Below, piece after piece: positions 23,008 to 31,381 of a DNA stretch of 64,000 nucleotides. Every line of letters starts with the position of its first letter. Position 1 is the first letter of the stretch. The position numbers and the translations under genes are program-made. The DNA is from a bacterium (GTDB taxonomy: Bacteria; Myxococcota; UBA727; JAUIJE01). The stretch covers positions 113,434 through 177,433 of the forward strand of contig JAUIJE010000019.1 in NCBI GenBank assembly GCA_030431455.1, given 5' to 3'. A model generated the notes under the pieces. The model had not been told where the DNA came from. It did no database searches and saw only the letters and a program-made list of their open reading frames with translations.

Positions 23008-24681
23008 ATGCTGGAGCCGATCTCCCTCGGTCAGGGGCGCACCAACTGCCCCGGCCTCGCCGCGGACGAGCGCGGCGTGGTCATGGGGCAGAAGATCGCC
23101 CTGTTTTTCGCGGACATCGCGCGGGCGGTGGGCTTTTTCCGCAGCTACAGCCGCGAGGTCACCCTCGACGAGATCTTGACCAGTCTGCTCATCCAAGAGG
23201 CGGTGAGCGAGCGCGGCGGGCGCGAGGTCATGATCCAGTTTGACGTCGGGGGCAGCTACGCCGCGGACCGGGCCGCGCAGGCGGCGCGCATGCACCGCGG
23301 CCGGCCGTTCACGGGGACCGACCGGCATTTTGTGCCCTACCGCGACCGGCAATCGCCCCTCGGGTACGACCTGCCCGGCCCCGAGGAGGTCCTCGCCGAC
23401 CCGGGCGACCTGGTCCTGTACGGGCAAGCCGCGCCCGACAAGCGCAGCCTCGGCCGCCGCATCCAGATTCGTGACCTGATTTTGGGCCTGTCGCCGCGGC
23501 CTTTGACCCAGGCGGAGAAGCAGACCGAGCAGTACGACGCGTTGGTGGTGCGGGTCGAAAAGGGCCTGTCCAAAGAGGTCGCGCGGTATCTCTGGCACCG
23601 GCAGGTGCGCTCGACGGTGCGGCCGGCCACGACGTCAAAAACGTCGATGTTCCAAAAGGGTCCGCGGGAGGTCCAGCTCATTCGGGCCGAAGGCCTGCCG
23701 CGCCATGTCGCCCAGCTCCTGCACCACACCCCGGGGGTGAAGGTGTTCGTGCCGGTGCAGCCACATTTGTTGGTGGAGTGGGGCCATCGCCACCCCATCG
23801 CCCTGGAGAGCTGCGGGAGCGCGTTTTCCGAGGACGAGACCATCTTGTTCCACGCGCCCCCGCAGAAGGTGGAGCGGCTGCTGGTCGAGGACGATGACGT
23901 GGACATCAAGGACCTCGTCGACGTCGTCATCCACGGTCCGCGCGGGGTGTTGGCCCCCCCCGAGCAAGCCGACGCCACCCGCATCGAGGCCCTCGACGTC
24001 GAGCTCAAGCTCGCGCGGCTCCCCCGGGCGGGGGCGGCGACCCAGGCCCTGCTCATTCCCCTCGATCGGCTGCCGTGGTTCATCAAGCTGGTGTACATGC
24101 TGCCCGCGGCGGTGCTGCGCGCCTACGAGGCGGTCATCGCCGACCCTTACATCATCGTGATCAACCGGCGCGGCGTGCACGGCATCCCCTTCGGCGAGCC
24201 GATGACCGAGCTCTATCCACAGATCTTTGTGCCCGTGGGCATGCAGCTGTTGCCGCGGGTCGACTATGACCTGTTGCGCGAACACCTCCAGATCCGCCCC
24301 GACCAGAACCTCTACTTCTTCGCCGACGACGGCGCGTCGTTTGCGGTCCCGCAGGAATCGTTGCACCCCCTGAGCCGGGCGGTGGTGGCCCAAGACCGGG
24401 CCCAAGAGACCATGCTCGAGCTCGCCACCCGCACCCCCGCGGACGAACTCGGCAATGCCACTGTACGCCACGATCGCCAAAGCGTGTTCTCGCTGTGGCG
24501 GGGGGCCCGGGTCGAGACCCCCGAGCGCGTGCCCGAGCTTGGCCCCGCGGTGAAGCCGCAGAAAAAAGCGCTCCCCGCGCCCGAGCAAGCCCAGGCCGAC
24601 AACACCCCGGACGCCACCGACGACGCCACCTTGATCGAGCCCGGCGACGACGACGAGCGCTCCGCGGGCAAGCCGGCATGA
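23008..24681 (+). CDS. Unrecognised 557-residue protein, first of a coupled three-gene unit
   Basis: No family was recognised. The N-terminal third is mostly helical (IALFFADIARAVGFFRSYSR, LDEILTSLLIQEAV). The centre is charged and contains VERLLVEDDDVDIKDLVD. A conserved-looking block (IIVINRRGVHGIPFGEPM, then YPQIFVPVGMQLLPRVDYDL) follows, and the C-terminal 50 residues are an acidic disordered tail. There is no signal peptide or clear membrane helix, so it is probably cytoplasmic. The ATGA overlap with the next gene and that gene's overlap with a TSUP permease imply one transcript and linked function. Confidence 0.75.
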   Translation: MLEPISLGQGRTNCPGLAADERGVVMGQKIALFFADIARAVGFFRSYSREVTLDEILTSLLIQEAVSERGGREVMIQFDVGGSYAADRAAQAARMHRGRPFTGTDRHFVPYRDRQSPLGYDLPGPEEVLADPGDLVLYGQAAPDKRSLGRRIQIRDLILGLSPRPLTQAEKQTEQYDALVVRVEKGLSKEVARYLWHRQVRSTVRPATTSKTSMFQKGPREVQLIRAEGLPRHVAQLLHHTPGVKVFVPVQPHLLVEWGHRHPIALESCGSAFSEDETILFHAPPQKVERLLVEDDDVDIKDLVDVVIHGPRGVLAPPEQADATRIEALDVELKLARLPRAGAATQALLIPLDRLPWFIKLVYMLPAAVLRAYEAVIADPYIIVINRRGVHGIPFGEPMTELYPQIFVPVGMQLLPRVDYDLLREHLQIRPDQNLYFFADDGASFAVPQESLHPLSRAVVAQDRAQETMLELATRTPADELGNATVRHDRQSVFSLWRGARVETPERVPELGPAVKPQKKALPAPEQAQADNTPDATDDATLIEPGDDDERSAGKPA

Positions 24682-25898
24682 CCGCGGCCGCCACGGCCCT
24701 CACCCGGTTTGCCCACGATTTTGGCATCCCGTTCTTGCTCGGGCAAAAGTGCACCGTGGGCGACTTTGTCGGCGAGGAAGGCCACCGCGGCATCAGCCAC
24801 GGGCTGGGCTTGGTCCCCGAGCTGCAGGACGCGCTCGAACGGCAATACGTCGACGCGGCCCTGTTCACCGGGCTGACCCCGGGGCCGTTCGACGAGGACG
24901 CAGGGACATTGTTGTACGCGGCCCACGAGCTGTTCGCGGCGTGCCATCCCCAGTCGGGTTCGTTCTACGCGCGGTCGCATTCCTTTTGCGAGGTCGCCGC
25001 GGACAAGGTGTCGCGGCTGCCGCGCACCCTCGACCCCGCGGTGCTGCTCACCCGGCACCTGGTGGTGCGCCGGGTGTTCATGGCCTCGCGCACCGACGTG
25101 CACCTCAAATGGTGGACAGGGGCGGCGAGCTTTTACGGGGACGAGCCTCCCCCGCGCCTGATGGCGTGGCCGGGCATCCGCCGGGTGAAGGTCGAGCGGC
25201 TGCAGTCCCCGATGTGGAAGCTCTGCAAGACCGAGGGCGACGAAGAGACCCGCGTGGCCCGGATGAACCTCCTGCAGCTGCTGCTCGACATCTCGCCGTT
25301 GACCCGCCTGGTCTTGCTCGGCGACGAGGTGCAAAAGGAGCTGCCCTTCTCGCTGATGCTTCCCTACAAAGTCGGGGGCAAGTCGGCCTCGCCGCTGTAC
25401 CTGCTTGAGAGCAGAGACATTGCGCGGTCGGTGACCGACGCCCTGCTGCAGCGCGGGGCGGAGCGGGCGGGGGCGATGCTGGCCCTCGCGGTGCTGGCCG
25501 CGTTGCGCGAGGGCAGCTCGCCCTACGCGTTGCGGCGGGGGGCGGAGTTCGCCGCGCACCTGTTCTTGATGATGTGCCTGGTCGAGTCGGTGGCGCCCCA
25601 AAGCCCGGAGACCGCCCCCCTGCGCGAGCTCCTGTCCGGGCCGGACGGGCCCGCGGCCAAGACCGACGCCGCGCGGGTGTTTTACGCGCTGGTCGAGGCG
25701 GTGTTCAGCCTCGGCGACCAGGGGGGCCTGCCGGTGCCGGCCCAGTCGGACCTGTCGCGCGAGGCCACGCAGATTCTCACCGCGTCGCGCCGCGTGCTCG
25801 GCACCGAGCCGTTCCAGGTCATCGCTGGCCCCTTGGCGCGGGAACTCGCGCGCCGGCTTCAGGGGGCGGGGGCGCCCAAGGCTGCCGCCGCGCAATGA
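24678..25898 (+). CDS. Unrecognised 406-residue protein, second of the coupled unit
   Basis: No family was recognised. Features are an N-terminal GIPFLLGQKCTVGDFVGEEG, a Cys/His-containing FAACHPQSGSFYARSHSFCE around residue 95, and a helical C-terminal half with a conserved-looking LRRGAEFAAHLFLMMCLVES. It is predicted soluble. Its start overlaps the stop of the preceding gene by four bases and its own stop overlaps the permease start. Tight coupling suggests the two unknown proteins act as a pair. Confidence 0.75.
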   Translation: MTAAATALTRFAHDFGIPFLLGQKCTVGDFVGEEGHRGISHGLGLVPELQDALERQYVDAALFTGLTPGPFDEDAGTLLYAAHELFAACHPQSGSFYARSHSFCEVAADKVSRLPRTLDPAVLLTRHLVVRRVFMASRTDVHLKWWTGAASFYGDEPPPRLMAWPGIRRVKVERLQSPMWKLCKTEGDEETRVARMNLLQLLLDISPLTRLVLLGDEVQKELPFSLMLPYKVGGKSASPLYLLESRDIARSVTDALLQRGAERAGAMLALAVLAALREGSSPYALRRGAEFAAHLFLMMCLVESVAPQSPETAPLRELLSGPDGPAAKTDAARVFYALVEAVFSLGDQGGLPVPAQSDLSREATQILTASRRVLGTEPFQVIAGPLARELARRLQGAGAPKAAAAQ

Positions 25899-26626
25899 TC
25901 CTCAGCCCGGCCGATTGGGCCCTGTTTGTCTCGGTGGCGTTCGCGGGCTTTGTGGTCTCAAGCGCCCTCGGCATTGGCGGGACCATGGTCTTGTTGCCCA
26001 CGCTCATCCTGCGCATGACCCCCGCCGAGGCAGTGGCATTGGTGGCGCCGGTGATGCTGGTGAACAACCTGGTCAAGGTCTGGGGGTTCCGCCATGACAT
26101 CCATCGCCAGGCGGCGCTCTACGTGTCGCTCACCGCGGTGGTGGGGGCGGCGGTGGGTGCGTACTTCACCGCGGTGGTCGACGCCAAGTGGCTCCTGCTC
26201 GGCATCGCCACGGTGATCTTCACCGCGCTGTTGCTCGGGCGGGTGGGCATGCGCTGGACCATCGGCAACCGGGGCCTGTTCTTCGCGGGCTTTGTCATCG
26301 GGGGGGCGTCGGGATTGGTGGGCGCGGCGGGGGCGCCCACCGCGCTGGCGATGCGGGCCTACGGGCTGGTGCGCCACAGCTTCGTGGGCACCATCGCGGT
26401 GCTCGCGGTGCTGATGCAGGTGGCGAAAATCCCGGTGTACCTGTCGACTGGTGCCATGACATTGCGGTTGTGGCCGTTGGCCGCGGTGCTCAGCGTGGTG
26501 GCCACCGCGGGGGTGTTTGTGGGGCGCGCGTTGCTGCGCCACCTCGACGTCGAACGGTTCAAGATCGCCATCGACATCGTGCTGTTCTTGATCGCGGTGT
26601 GGCTGACGCTCAAAGCCCTGTTGTGA
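25895..26626 (+). CDS. TSUP (TauE/SafE) family permease
   Basis: A 243-residue inner-membrane protein with about eight hydrophobic segments and the family halves GFVVSSALGIGGTMVLLPTL and GFVIGGASGLVGAAGAPTAL, a duplicated glycine-rich repeat. TSUP proteins move sulfite, sulfoacetate, thiosulfate or other organosulfur anions; the substrate here is unknown. The ATGA overlap ties it to the two unknown genes upstream. The gene ends one base from a convergent YdeI-family gene. Confidence 0.88.
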   Translation: MILSPADWALFVSVAFAGFVVSSALGIGGTMVLLPTLILRMTPAEAVALVAPVMLVNNLVKVWGFRHDIHRQAALYVSLTAVVGAAVGAYFTAVVDAKWLLLGIATVIFTALLLGRVGMRWTIGNRGLFFAGFVIGGASGLVGAAGAPTALAMRAYGLVRHSFVGTIAVLAVLMQVAKIPVYLSTGAMTLRLWPLAAVLSVVATAGVFVGRALLRHLDVERFKIAIDIVLFLIAVWLTLKALL

Positions 26627-27256
26627 TCAGCGCTTCTTGGCCGGGGCCTTCTTCTTGGTCGCGGCGCCGAAGGGCGCGGCCACGTCCGTCCCGGTCAACA
26701 AACGCTCGATGAAAATGTCAATGCGCCGTTGCCGGGTGTCGTCCCGCTTGGCGTCGTGTACCCGGTACAACACCGCATAGCGCTCGGCTTTGGGCAGAGC
26801 GTCGAGGGCCTTTTGGGCCCGGGGATTCTTGTCCAGCGCGGCCTGGAGGTCTTTGTGCGGCTCGATCTTCGACGGTGAGGCATAGGCGTCGTCCCACCGG
26901 CCGTCGTCGCGGGCCCGGTCGACCTCGGCCTGTCCCGGCGCTTCCATCGCCCCGGTGCGCATCAGCTCGGTGGCGATGTCGCGGTTGATCGCCGACCACT
27001 TCGATCGCGGTCCCCGCCGGGTGAAGCGGCGCAGAAAAAAAGGCGCGTCCCATCGCGCGATTTGGCCGTCGATCCATCCCCAGGTGAGGGCGAGGTCGCG
27101 CGCCTCCTCGTAGGTGACCGTGGCAATGCCACTGCCCTTCTTGGCGAACTTGATCCACATCCCCGGCGACGTCGCGTGGTTCTTCTTCAGCCACGCGGAC
27201 AGCGCCGCGGGTCTGGCGAACGGCAGCACGGGCAGACCCTTGTGTTCTTCGCTCAT
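26627..27256 (-). CDS. YdeI/OmpD-associated family protein
   Basis: A 209-residue protein with PAALSAWLKKNHATSPGMWI, the conserved YEEARDLALTWGWIDGQ, a FTRRGPRSKWSAIN segment, and the C-terminal OmdA-type block NPRAQKALDALPKAERYAVLY. It ends in a lysine/alanine-rich tail (TKKKAPAKKR). The family is linked to resistance to antimicrobial peptides in E. coli YdeI, but the biochemical role is unknown. A second member is at 50759. Confidence 0.85.
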   Translation of the reverse strand: MSEEHKGLPVLPFARPAALSAWLKKNHATSPGMWIKFAKKGSGIATVTYEEARDLALTWGWIDGQIARWDAPFFLRRFTRRGPRSKWSAINRDIATELMRTGAMEAPGQAEVDRARDDGRWDDAYASPSKIEPHKDLQAALDKNPRAQKALDALPKAERYAVLYRVHDAKRDDTRQRRIDIFIERLLTGTDVAAPFGAATKKKAPAKKR

Positions 27257-27384
27257 GGCCGGCAGCGTACCCGCCGCGGGCTCGACGAAAAACCGGCCCG
27301 GAGGTCGATTTTCCGCCTCGGGAACGCGCCCCGGGCGTGACCGGGTATAGGATACAGATGCGCGCCAGCGTGAAGGGAGGCAGC

Positions 27385-28707
27385 ATGTCCCGCATCAAGA
27401 AGGGGCGCTTTTCTCGTCTCACCGGCCTCGGCAAAATTGGGGCCCGGGCCGCCACCACCGCGGTGCTCGGGCGCGGGGCCCACCAAAAACTCGCCCAGGC
27501 CATGGTCCGCGAGCTCGGGGCGATGAAGGGGCTGCCCATGAAGGTGGGCCAGCTCTTTTCCTACATGGACGGGCTTGTGCCCGAGGCCCACCGGGACGTG
27601 TACCTGGAGGCCCTCGCCGCCCTGCGCGCCCACGCGCCGGCGGTGGACAACGAAGGGGTGCTCGCCCTGCTCGAGGAGGAGCTGGGCGGTTCGCGGCACG
27701 AACTGTTCGAGCGGTTCGACGATGTGCCGATCTCGTCGGCGAGCATCGGCCAAGTCTACGCCGCCCGGTTCGAGGGGGAAGAGGTGTGCGTCAAGGTCCA
27801 GTACCCGGACATCAAGGACGCGACCGTCGACGACCTGGCCAACGTGGACGCGATCAAAGGCCTGGCCAAGCTGTTCGCCCGGGGCATCGATGTCGACAGC
27901 ATCATCGACAACTTCAAGGCCCGCTTATTCGAGGAGTTCGACTACGAGCGTGAAGCGGATATGCAGCGACATTTCGCAACGATCTACGCCGACGACCCCG
28001 ACATCCTCGTGCCCGCGGTCATCGACCCCCGGACCACCCCGCGGGTGCTCACCACCGCCCGCCTCTCGGGGACGATGCTCGAGGCCTACCTCCCCACCGC
28101 GTCGAGCCGCGACCGTGACCGGTTCGGCTTGGCCCTGTTTCGCTTCGCGTTCGGATCGCTCATTCAGCACCGGTTGTTTCACGCCGACCCGCACCCGGGG
28201 AACCTCATGTTCGGCGCCGGGGACAACCAGCTCGGCATCCTCGACTACGGTTGCGTGCAGCCGTTCACCGACGAGGAGGCGGACGGCATCGCCCAAATTC
28301 TGTTCGCCGCGGCCGAAGGCCGGTCGCTCAAAGACCCGCTCATAGACGGCCTCGGGATCGAGGCCGACGACGCCACCCTCGACGAGCTCGCCACCGTCAC
28401 CGCGCTCACGTTGCGCCCGGTGAGCGAGGCGCAGCCCTATACCTTCACGCCGCAGTTCTCGTCGGAGATCGCGGCCCGGGTGACCGAAGCCAAGCTGCGC
28501 CTGTCCGCGCGCATCCTCACGCGCCGGTCCTACTTCGGACTCGACGCGGACGGCTTCACGTTTATTGTGCGCAACCTGTTCGGGCTGGCCCACATCTGGG
28601 GCCAGCTCGGCAGCACCGCGGACTTCCGCGACGCGCTGCTCAGGATGCGCGACGCGCCCGGCGCCGACGACGCGCCCAGCCCGCCGCCACCGCGCCCAGG
28701 AGGATGA
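27385..28707 (+). CDS. ABC1/UbiB-family atypical kinase
   Basis: A 440-residue protein kinase-like fold of the ADCK/UbiB group. KVGQLFSY is the KxGQ motif and [11 protein letters not shown] the modified nucleotide loop. VKVQYP holds the ATP-anchoring lysine, EEFDYEREA is the ExD motif, HADPHPGN the catalytic loop and ILDYGCV the metal-binding DYG. The ATG at 27385 is chosen for GGGAGG just upstream. Family members support quinone synthesis or lipid handling; no ubi genes are nearby. Its last 68 bases overlap a convergent gene. Confidence 0.88.
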   Translation: MSRIKKGRFSRLTGLGKIGARAATTAVLGRGAHQKLAQAMVRELGAMKGLPMKVGQLFSYMDGLVPEAHRDVYLEALAALRAHAPAVDNEGVLALLEEELGGSRHELFERFDDVPISSASIGQVYAARFEGEEVCVKVQYPDIKDATVDDLANVDAIKGLAKLFARGIDVDSIIDNFKARLFEEFDYEREADMQRHFATIYADDPDILVPAVIDPRTTPRVLTTARLSGTMLEAYLPTASSRDRDRFGLALFRFAFGSLIQHRLFHADPHPGNLMFGAGDNQLGILDYGCVQPFTDEEADGIAQILFAAAEGRSLKDPLIDGLGIEADDATLDELATVTALTLRPVSEAQPYTFTPQFSSEIAARVTEAKLRLSARILTRRSYFGLDADGFTFIVRNLFGLAHIWGQLGSTADFRDALLRMRDAPGADDAPSPPPPRPGG

Positions 28708-30634
28708 CGGCCGCGTCGGGACGGGACCCGGTCTGGCTGCACCCGAGGGGCCCGGTGTCGTCGTCGTCGGCGTCGCCGGGCACGGTGATCACGCTGGGTT
28801 CGGGTTCGGCGTTTGACTCCGGTTCGGCTTCGGGCTCGACCACGGGCTCGGGTTGCGGCTCGGGCTCGGGTTGGGCCTCGGGCTCAACGGCCACGTCGGG
28901 TTCGCTTTCGGGTTCGGCCTCGGGCTCGGGCAGGGGCCCGCCCACCGCGTCCGGCTCGGGCTCCACCGGGCTCGGGCAGGCCCCGGTCCCGGGGTCGCAG
29001 GTCTCGTCATCGGCGCAGGGGGTGATCTCGGCCTCGCCATCGGTGCAGGTCAGTTGCTGGCCGTCTTCGAGACAAGCAGTGCCATTTTCTCCCCCGAGCA
29101 CGTTGGCGCAGTAGGGGTGCACGCAGTGGGCGGTGCCCTCGCTCGAACAGGCCCCGCCAAAGGCGGTGCAGTCCGAGGTCTCGAGGTAGCCGTCGGTGCA
29201 GGACAGGAGCTGTCCATTCTCGTCACAGGCGGCGCCATTTTCGCCCCCGATCACCGACAGGCAGGTGAAGTGCGCGCAGTGGGCGGTCCCGCCCGACTCG
29301 GTGCAGGTGCCGCCGTAGGCCGCGCAGTCACCCTCGCTGTAGTTGCCCCCGTCGCAGGTGGCGATGTGGGTCTCGTCGGTGCAGAAGGTGCTGTTCTCGC
29401 CGGTCTCGAGACAGAACGCGCTCGCACAATGTGCTTGTCCGCCTTCTTCCGAACACACCGCGCCGAACGCCCCGCAGTCGCCTTCGCTGTATTGGCCGTC
29501 GTTGCAGGTGGCGATGTGGGTCTCGTCGGTGCAGAAGGTGCTGTTCTCGCCGGTCTCGAGGCAGAACACGCTCGCACAATGTGCTTGTCCGCCCTCTTCC
29601 GAACACACCGCGCCGAACGCCCCGCAGTCGCCCTCGCTGTAGCTTCCGTAGTCGCAGGTGGCGATGTGGGTCTCGTCGGTGCAGAAGGTGCTGTTCTCGC
29701 CGGTGGCTTGGCAGAAGGGGTGAACGCAGTGGCCCTCACCCCCCGCGTCCGAGCAGGTCGCGCCGAACACCCCACAGTCCCCTTCGCTGTAGCTGCCGAG
29801 GTTGCAGGACGCGATGTTGGTTCCATCCAGGCACCACTGGCTGTTCTCGCCGTGCTCCAAGCAATAGAACTGCACGCAGTGGGCATCGCCCCCCAGGGTG
29901 GAGCAGGTCCCGCCGAAGGCGCCGCAATCACCTTCTTCGTACACGCCGGCGTAGCACTTCTTGACCACGCTGCCGTCGCAGGTGTTGAGCCAGGCATTGC
30001 CATTGCATTGGGGGTCGATCACCCCGCAGATGCCTCCGCCGGGGCCGCCCCCCCACCATTCCCAATGCCATGGTTCGGACGGCACGGTGCGGGAGAAGCC
30101 ATAGGCCGCGGCGTGGCCGTTGAGCCAGTTGAGCACCCCCGGGGCGCTGGTGTTGAGGTCGAGGGCGTGGCCGCTTTGGTGATTGGAGTAGCCGGGGGTG
30201 GCGGCGAGGTTGCAGTTGTTGCAGTTGCAGTTGACGTAGCACCCGTACAGGTATTGCTGCTGGGACATGGTGCGGAACCCGGACACGATCCAGAGGTTCA
30301 CCCCGTCGGCGGCGGCGGCTTGTTTCATCACCCAGTAGGCGTTGCCGGTGTCGACCTCGACGGGTTTGTCGTCGACGACCACCACATCAATCGAAAACGG
30401 GCTCCCGGAGACATAGCCGGTGTCGCTGTGCACGGTGCAATCCACCAGCGACTCCTGGGTCTCGGCGGGGGCGAGCAGCCCCAGCTCCGCCTCGGTGTGA
30501 AAACAATCCGCGATGATGTTCTCCTCGATGTCCGGCCCACACCCGGCGGCGATCGCCAGCGCGCCCACCGACGCGACCCACAAGACCCACGCATGGGGGG
30601 TCTTGGCCGACCCCGCGCCCCACTGATTTTTCAT
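28640..30634 (-). CDS. VanY-like D,D-carboxypeptidase with cysteine-rich repeats and MYXO-CTERM-like tail
   Basis: A 664-residue secreted protein. The signal peptide ends ALAIAAGC, a possible lipobox. A peptidase M15 domain follows, with the zinc motifs [11 protein letters not shown] and EPWHWEWWG, which trims D-Ala from peptidoglycan stems. Then come about seven 45-50-residue cysteine repeats ([29 protein letters not shown]). An acidic Pro-Glu stretch leads into a C-terminus with [10 protein letters not shown], a hydrophobic helix and RRRRR, the tripartite MYXO-CTERM pattern. Two anchoring signals in one protein is odd. The 3' end overlaps the kinase gene. Confidence 0.85.
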   Translation of the reverse strand: MKNQWGAGSAKTPHAWVLWVASVGALAIAAGCGPDIEENIIADCFHTEAELGLLAPAETQESLVDCTVHSDTGYVSGSPFSIDVVVVDDKPVEVDTGNAYWVMKQAAAADGVNLWIVSGFRTMSQQQYLYGCYVNCNCNNCNLAATPGYSNHQSGHALDLNTSAPGVLNWLNGHAAAYGFSRTVPSEPWHWEWWGGGPGGGICGVIDPQCNGNAWLNTCDGSVVKKCYAGVYEEGDCGAFGGTCSTLGGDAHCVQFYCLEHGENSQWCLDGTNIASCNLGSYSEGDCGVFGATCSDAGGEGHCVHPFCQATGENSTFCTDETHIATCDYGSYSEGDCGAFGAVCSEEGGQAHCASVFCLETGENSTFCTDETHIATCNDGQYSEGDCGAFGAVCSEEGGQAHCASAFCLETGENSTFCTDETHIATCDGGNYSEGDCAAYGGTCTESGGTAHCAHFTCLSVIGGENGAACDENGQLLSCTDGYLETSDCTAFGGACSSEGTAHCVHPYCANVLGGENGTACLEDGQQLTCTDGEAEITPCADDETCDPGTGACPSPVEPEPDAVGGPLPEPEAEPESEPDVAVEPEAQPEPEPQPEPVVEPEAEPESNAEPEPSVITVPGDADDDDTGPLGCSQTGSRPDAAVILLGAVAAGWARRRRRARRAS
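29354..29803 (-). repeat. 150-bp direct repeats encoding 50-residue cysteine modules
   Basis: Three adjacent units starting near 29354, 29504 and 29654 are nearly identical over most of their 150 bases, with a more diverged neighbour. High DNA identity shows recent tandem duplication inside the VanY-like gene. Confidence 0.8.
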
Positions 30635-30850
30635 GTCTGCTTTCCTCCGGTTTCCGTGGCCTCATCTATCTGCGACCCGGCCCCGGCCCGGTACCCAAAC
30701 CTCCTAAATGCTCGCGGACCCCGGCTGAAAAAACCCTGACCAAACGGTCGACCAACGGGTATTTCTACATAAAAACAAGTGGTTATGATCTTACAGGCCG
30801 CCCTCAGGCGCCAGCCTTGTCCCCCCCGGCGCGGGACGGCACACCGCGTC

Positions 30851-31369
30851 ATGCAGTTCCATCCCGAACGTCCCGGTGACCGCGGCGCGGTGTTTTCGGT
30901 GGTGGCGGCGGCCTTCCCCACCCCCGCCGAGGCGCGGCTGGTGGACGCCCTCCGCGCGGCCGGCGCACATACATTGTCATGGGTGGCCCGGGGCGAGACC
31001 GGCGAGGTCATCGGCCACGCGCTGTTCTCTCCCGCCCAGATGGAGCGCGATGGGCAAAGCCTCGACGTGGACATCCTCGGGTTGGCCCCGGTGGCGGTGC
31101 ACCCCGATCACCAACGCCGCGGGGTGGGAGCGGGGTTGATCACGTCCGCCCTCGACCGGCTGAGGGAGGCCGGCCACCAGGCGGTGGTGTTGCTGGGCCA
31201 TCCCACCTACTATCCACGGTTTGGCTTTCGGCCGGGGCACACCTGGGTGCTGGCCTGTGAATTCCCTTCGCCCCCCGACGCGTTCATGGTCATGCCCCTG
31301 CACAAAAACGCCCTCGACGACGTCGAGGGCGGTCTTGTCCGGTATCACCCGGCGTTCCGTGGGCTCTGA
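30851..31369 (+). CDS. GNAT N-acetyltransferase (YhbS-like)
   Basis: A 172-residue acyl-CoA N-acyltransferase. Motif A VAVHPDHQRRGVGAGLI binds the acetyl-CoA pyrophosphate, and YYPRFGFRPG is the family block that follows beta 6. Start MQFHPERPGDRGAVF at 30851 puts the first beta-strand at the usual distance. It is a single gene between two minus-strand surface-protein genes. The acceptor substrate is unknown. Confidence 0.85.
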   Translation: MQFHPERPGDRGAVFSVVAAAFPTPAEARLVDALRAAGAHTLSWVARGETGEVIGHALFSPAQMERDGQSLDVDILGLAPVAVHPDHQRRGVGAGLITSALDRLREAGHQAVVLLGHPTYYPRFGFRPGHTWVLACEFPSPPDAFMVMPLHKNALDDVEGGLVRYHPAFRGL

Positions 31370-31381
31370 GCGGCGGGGGCG

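Noticed and set aside
23008..25898. Assignment of the unknown pair to a MoxR/vWA or FtsH ternary system
   Set aside because: No MoxR, vWA or FtsH gene is nearby and I could not match any motif.
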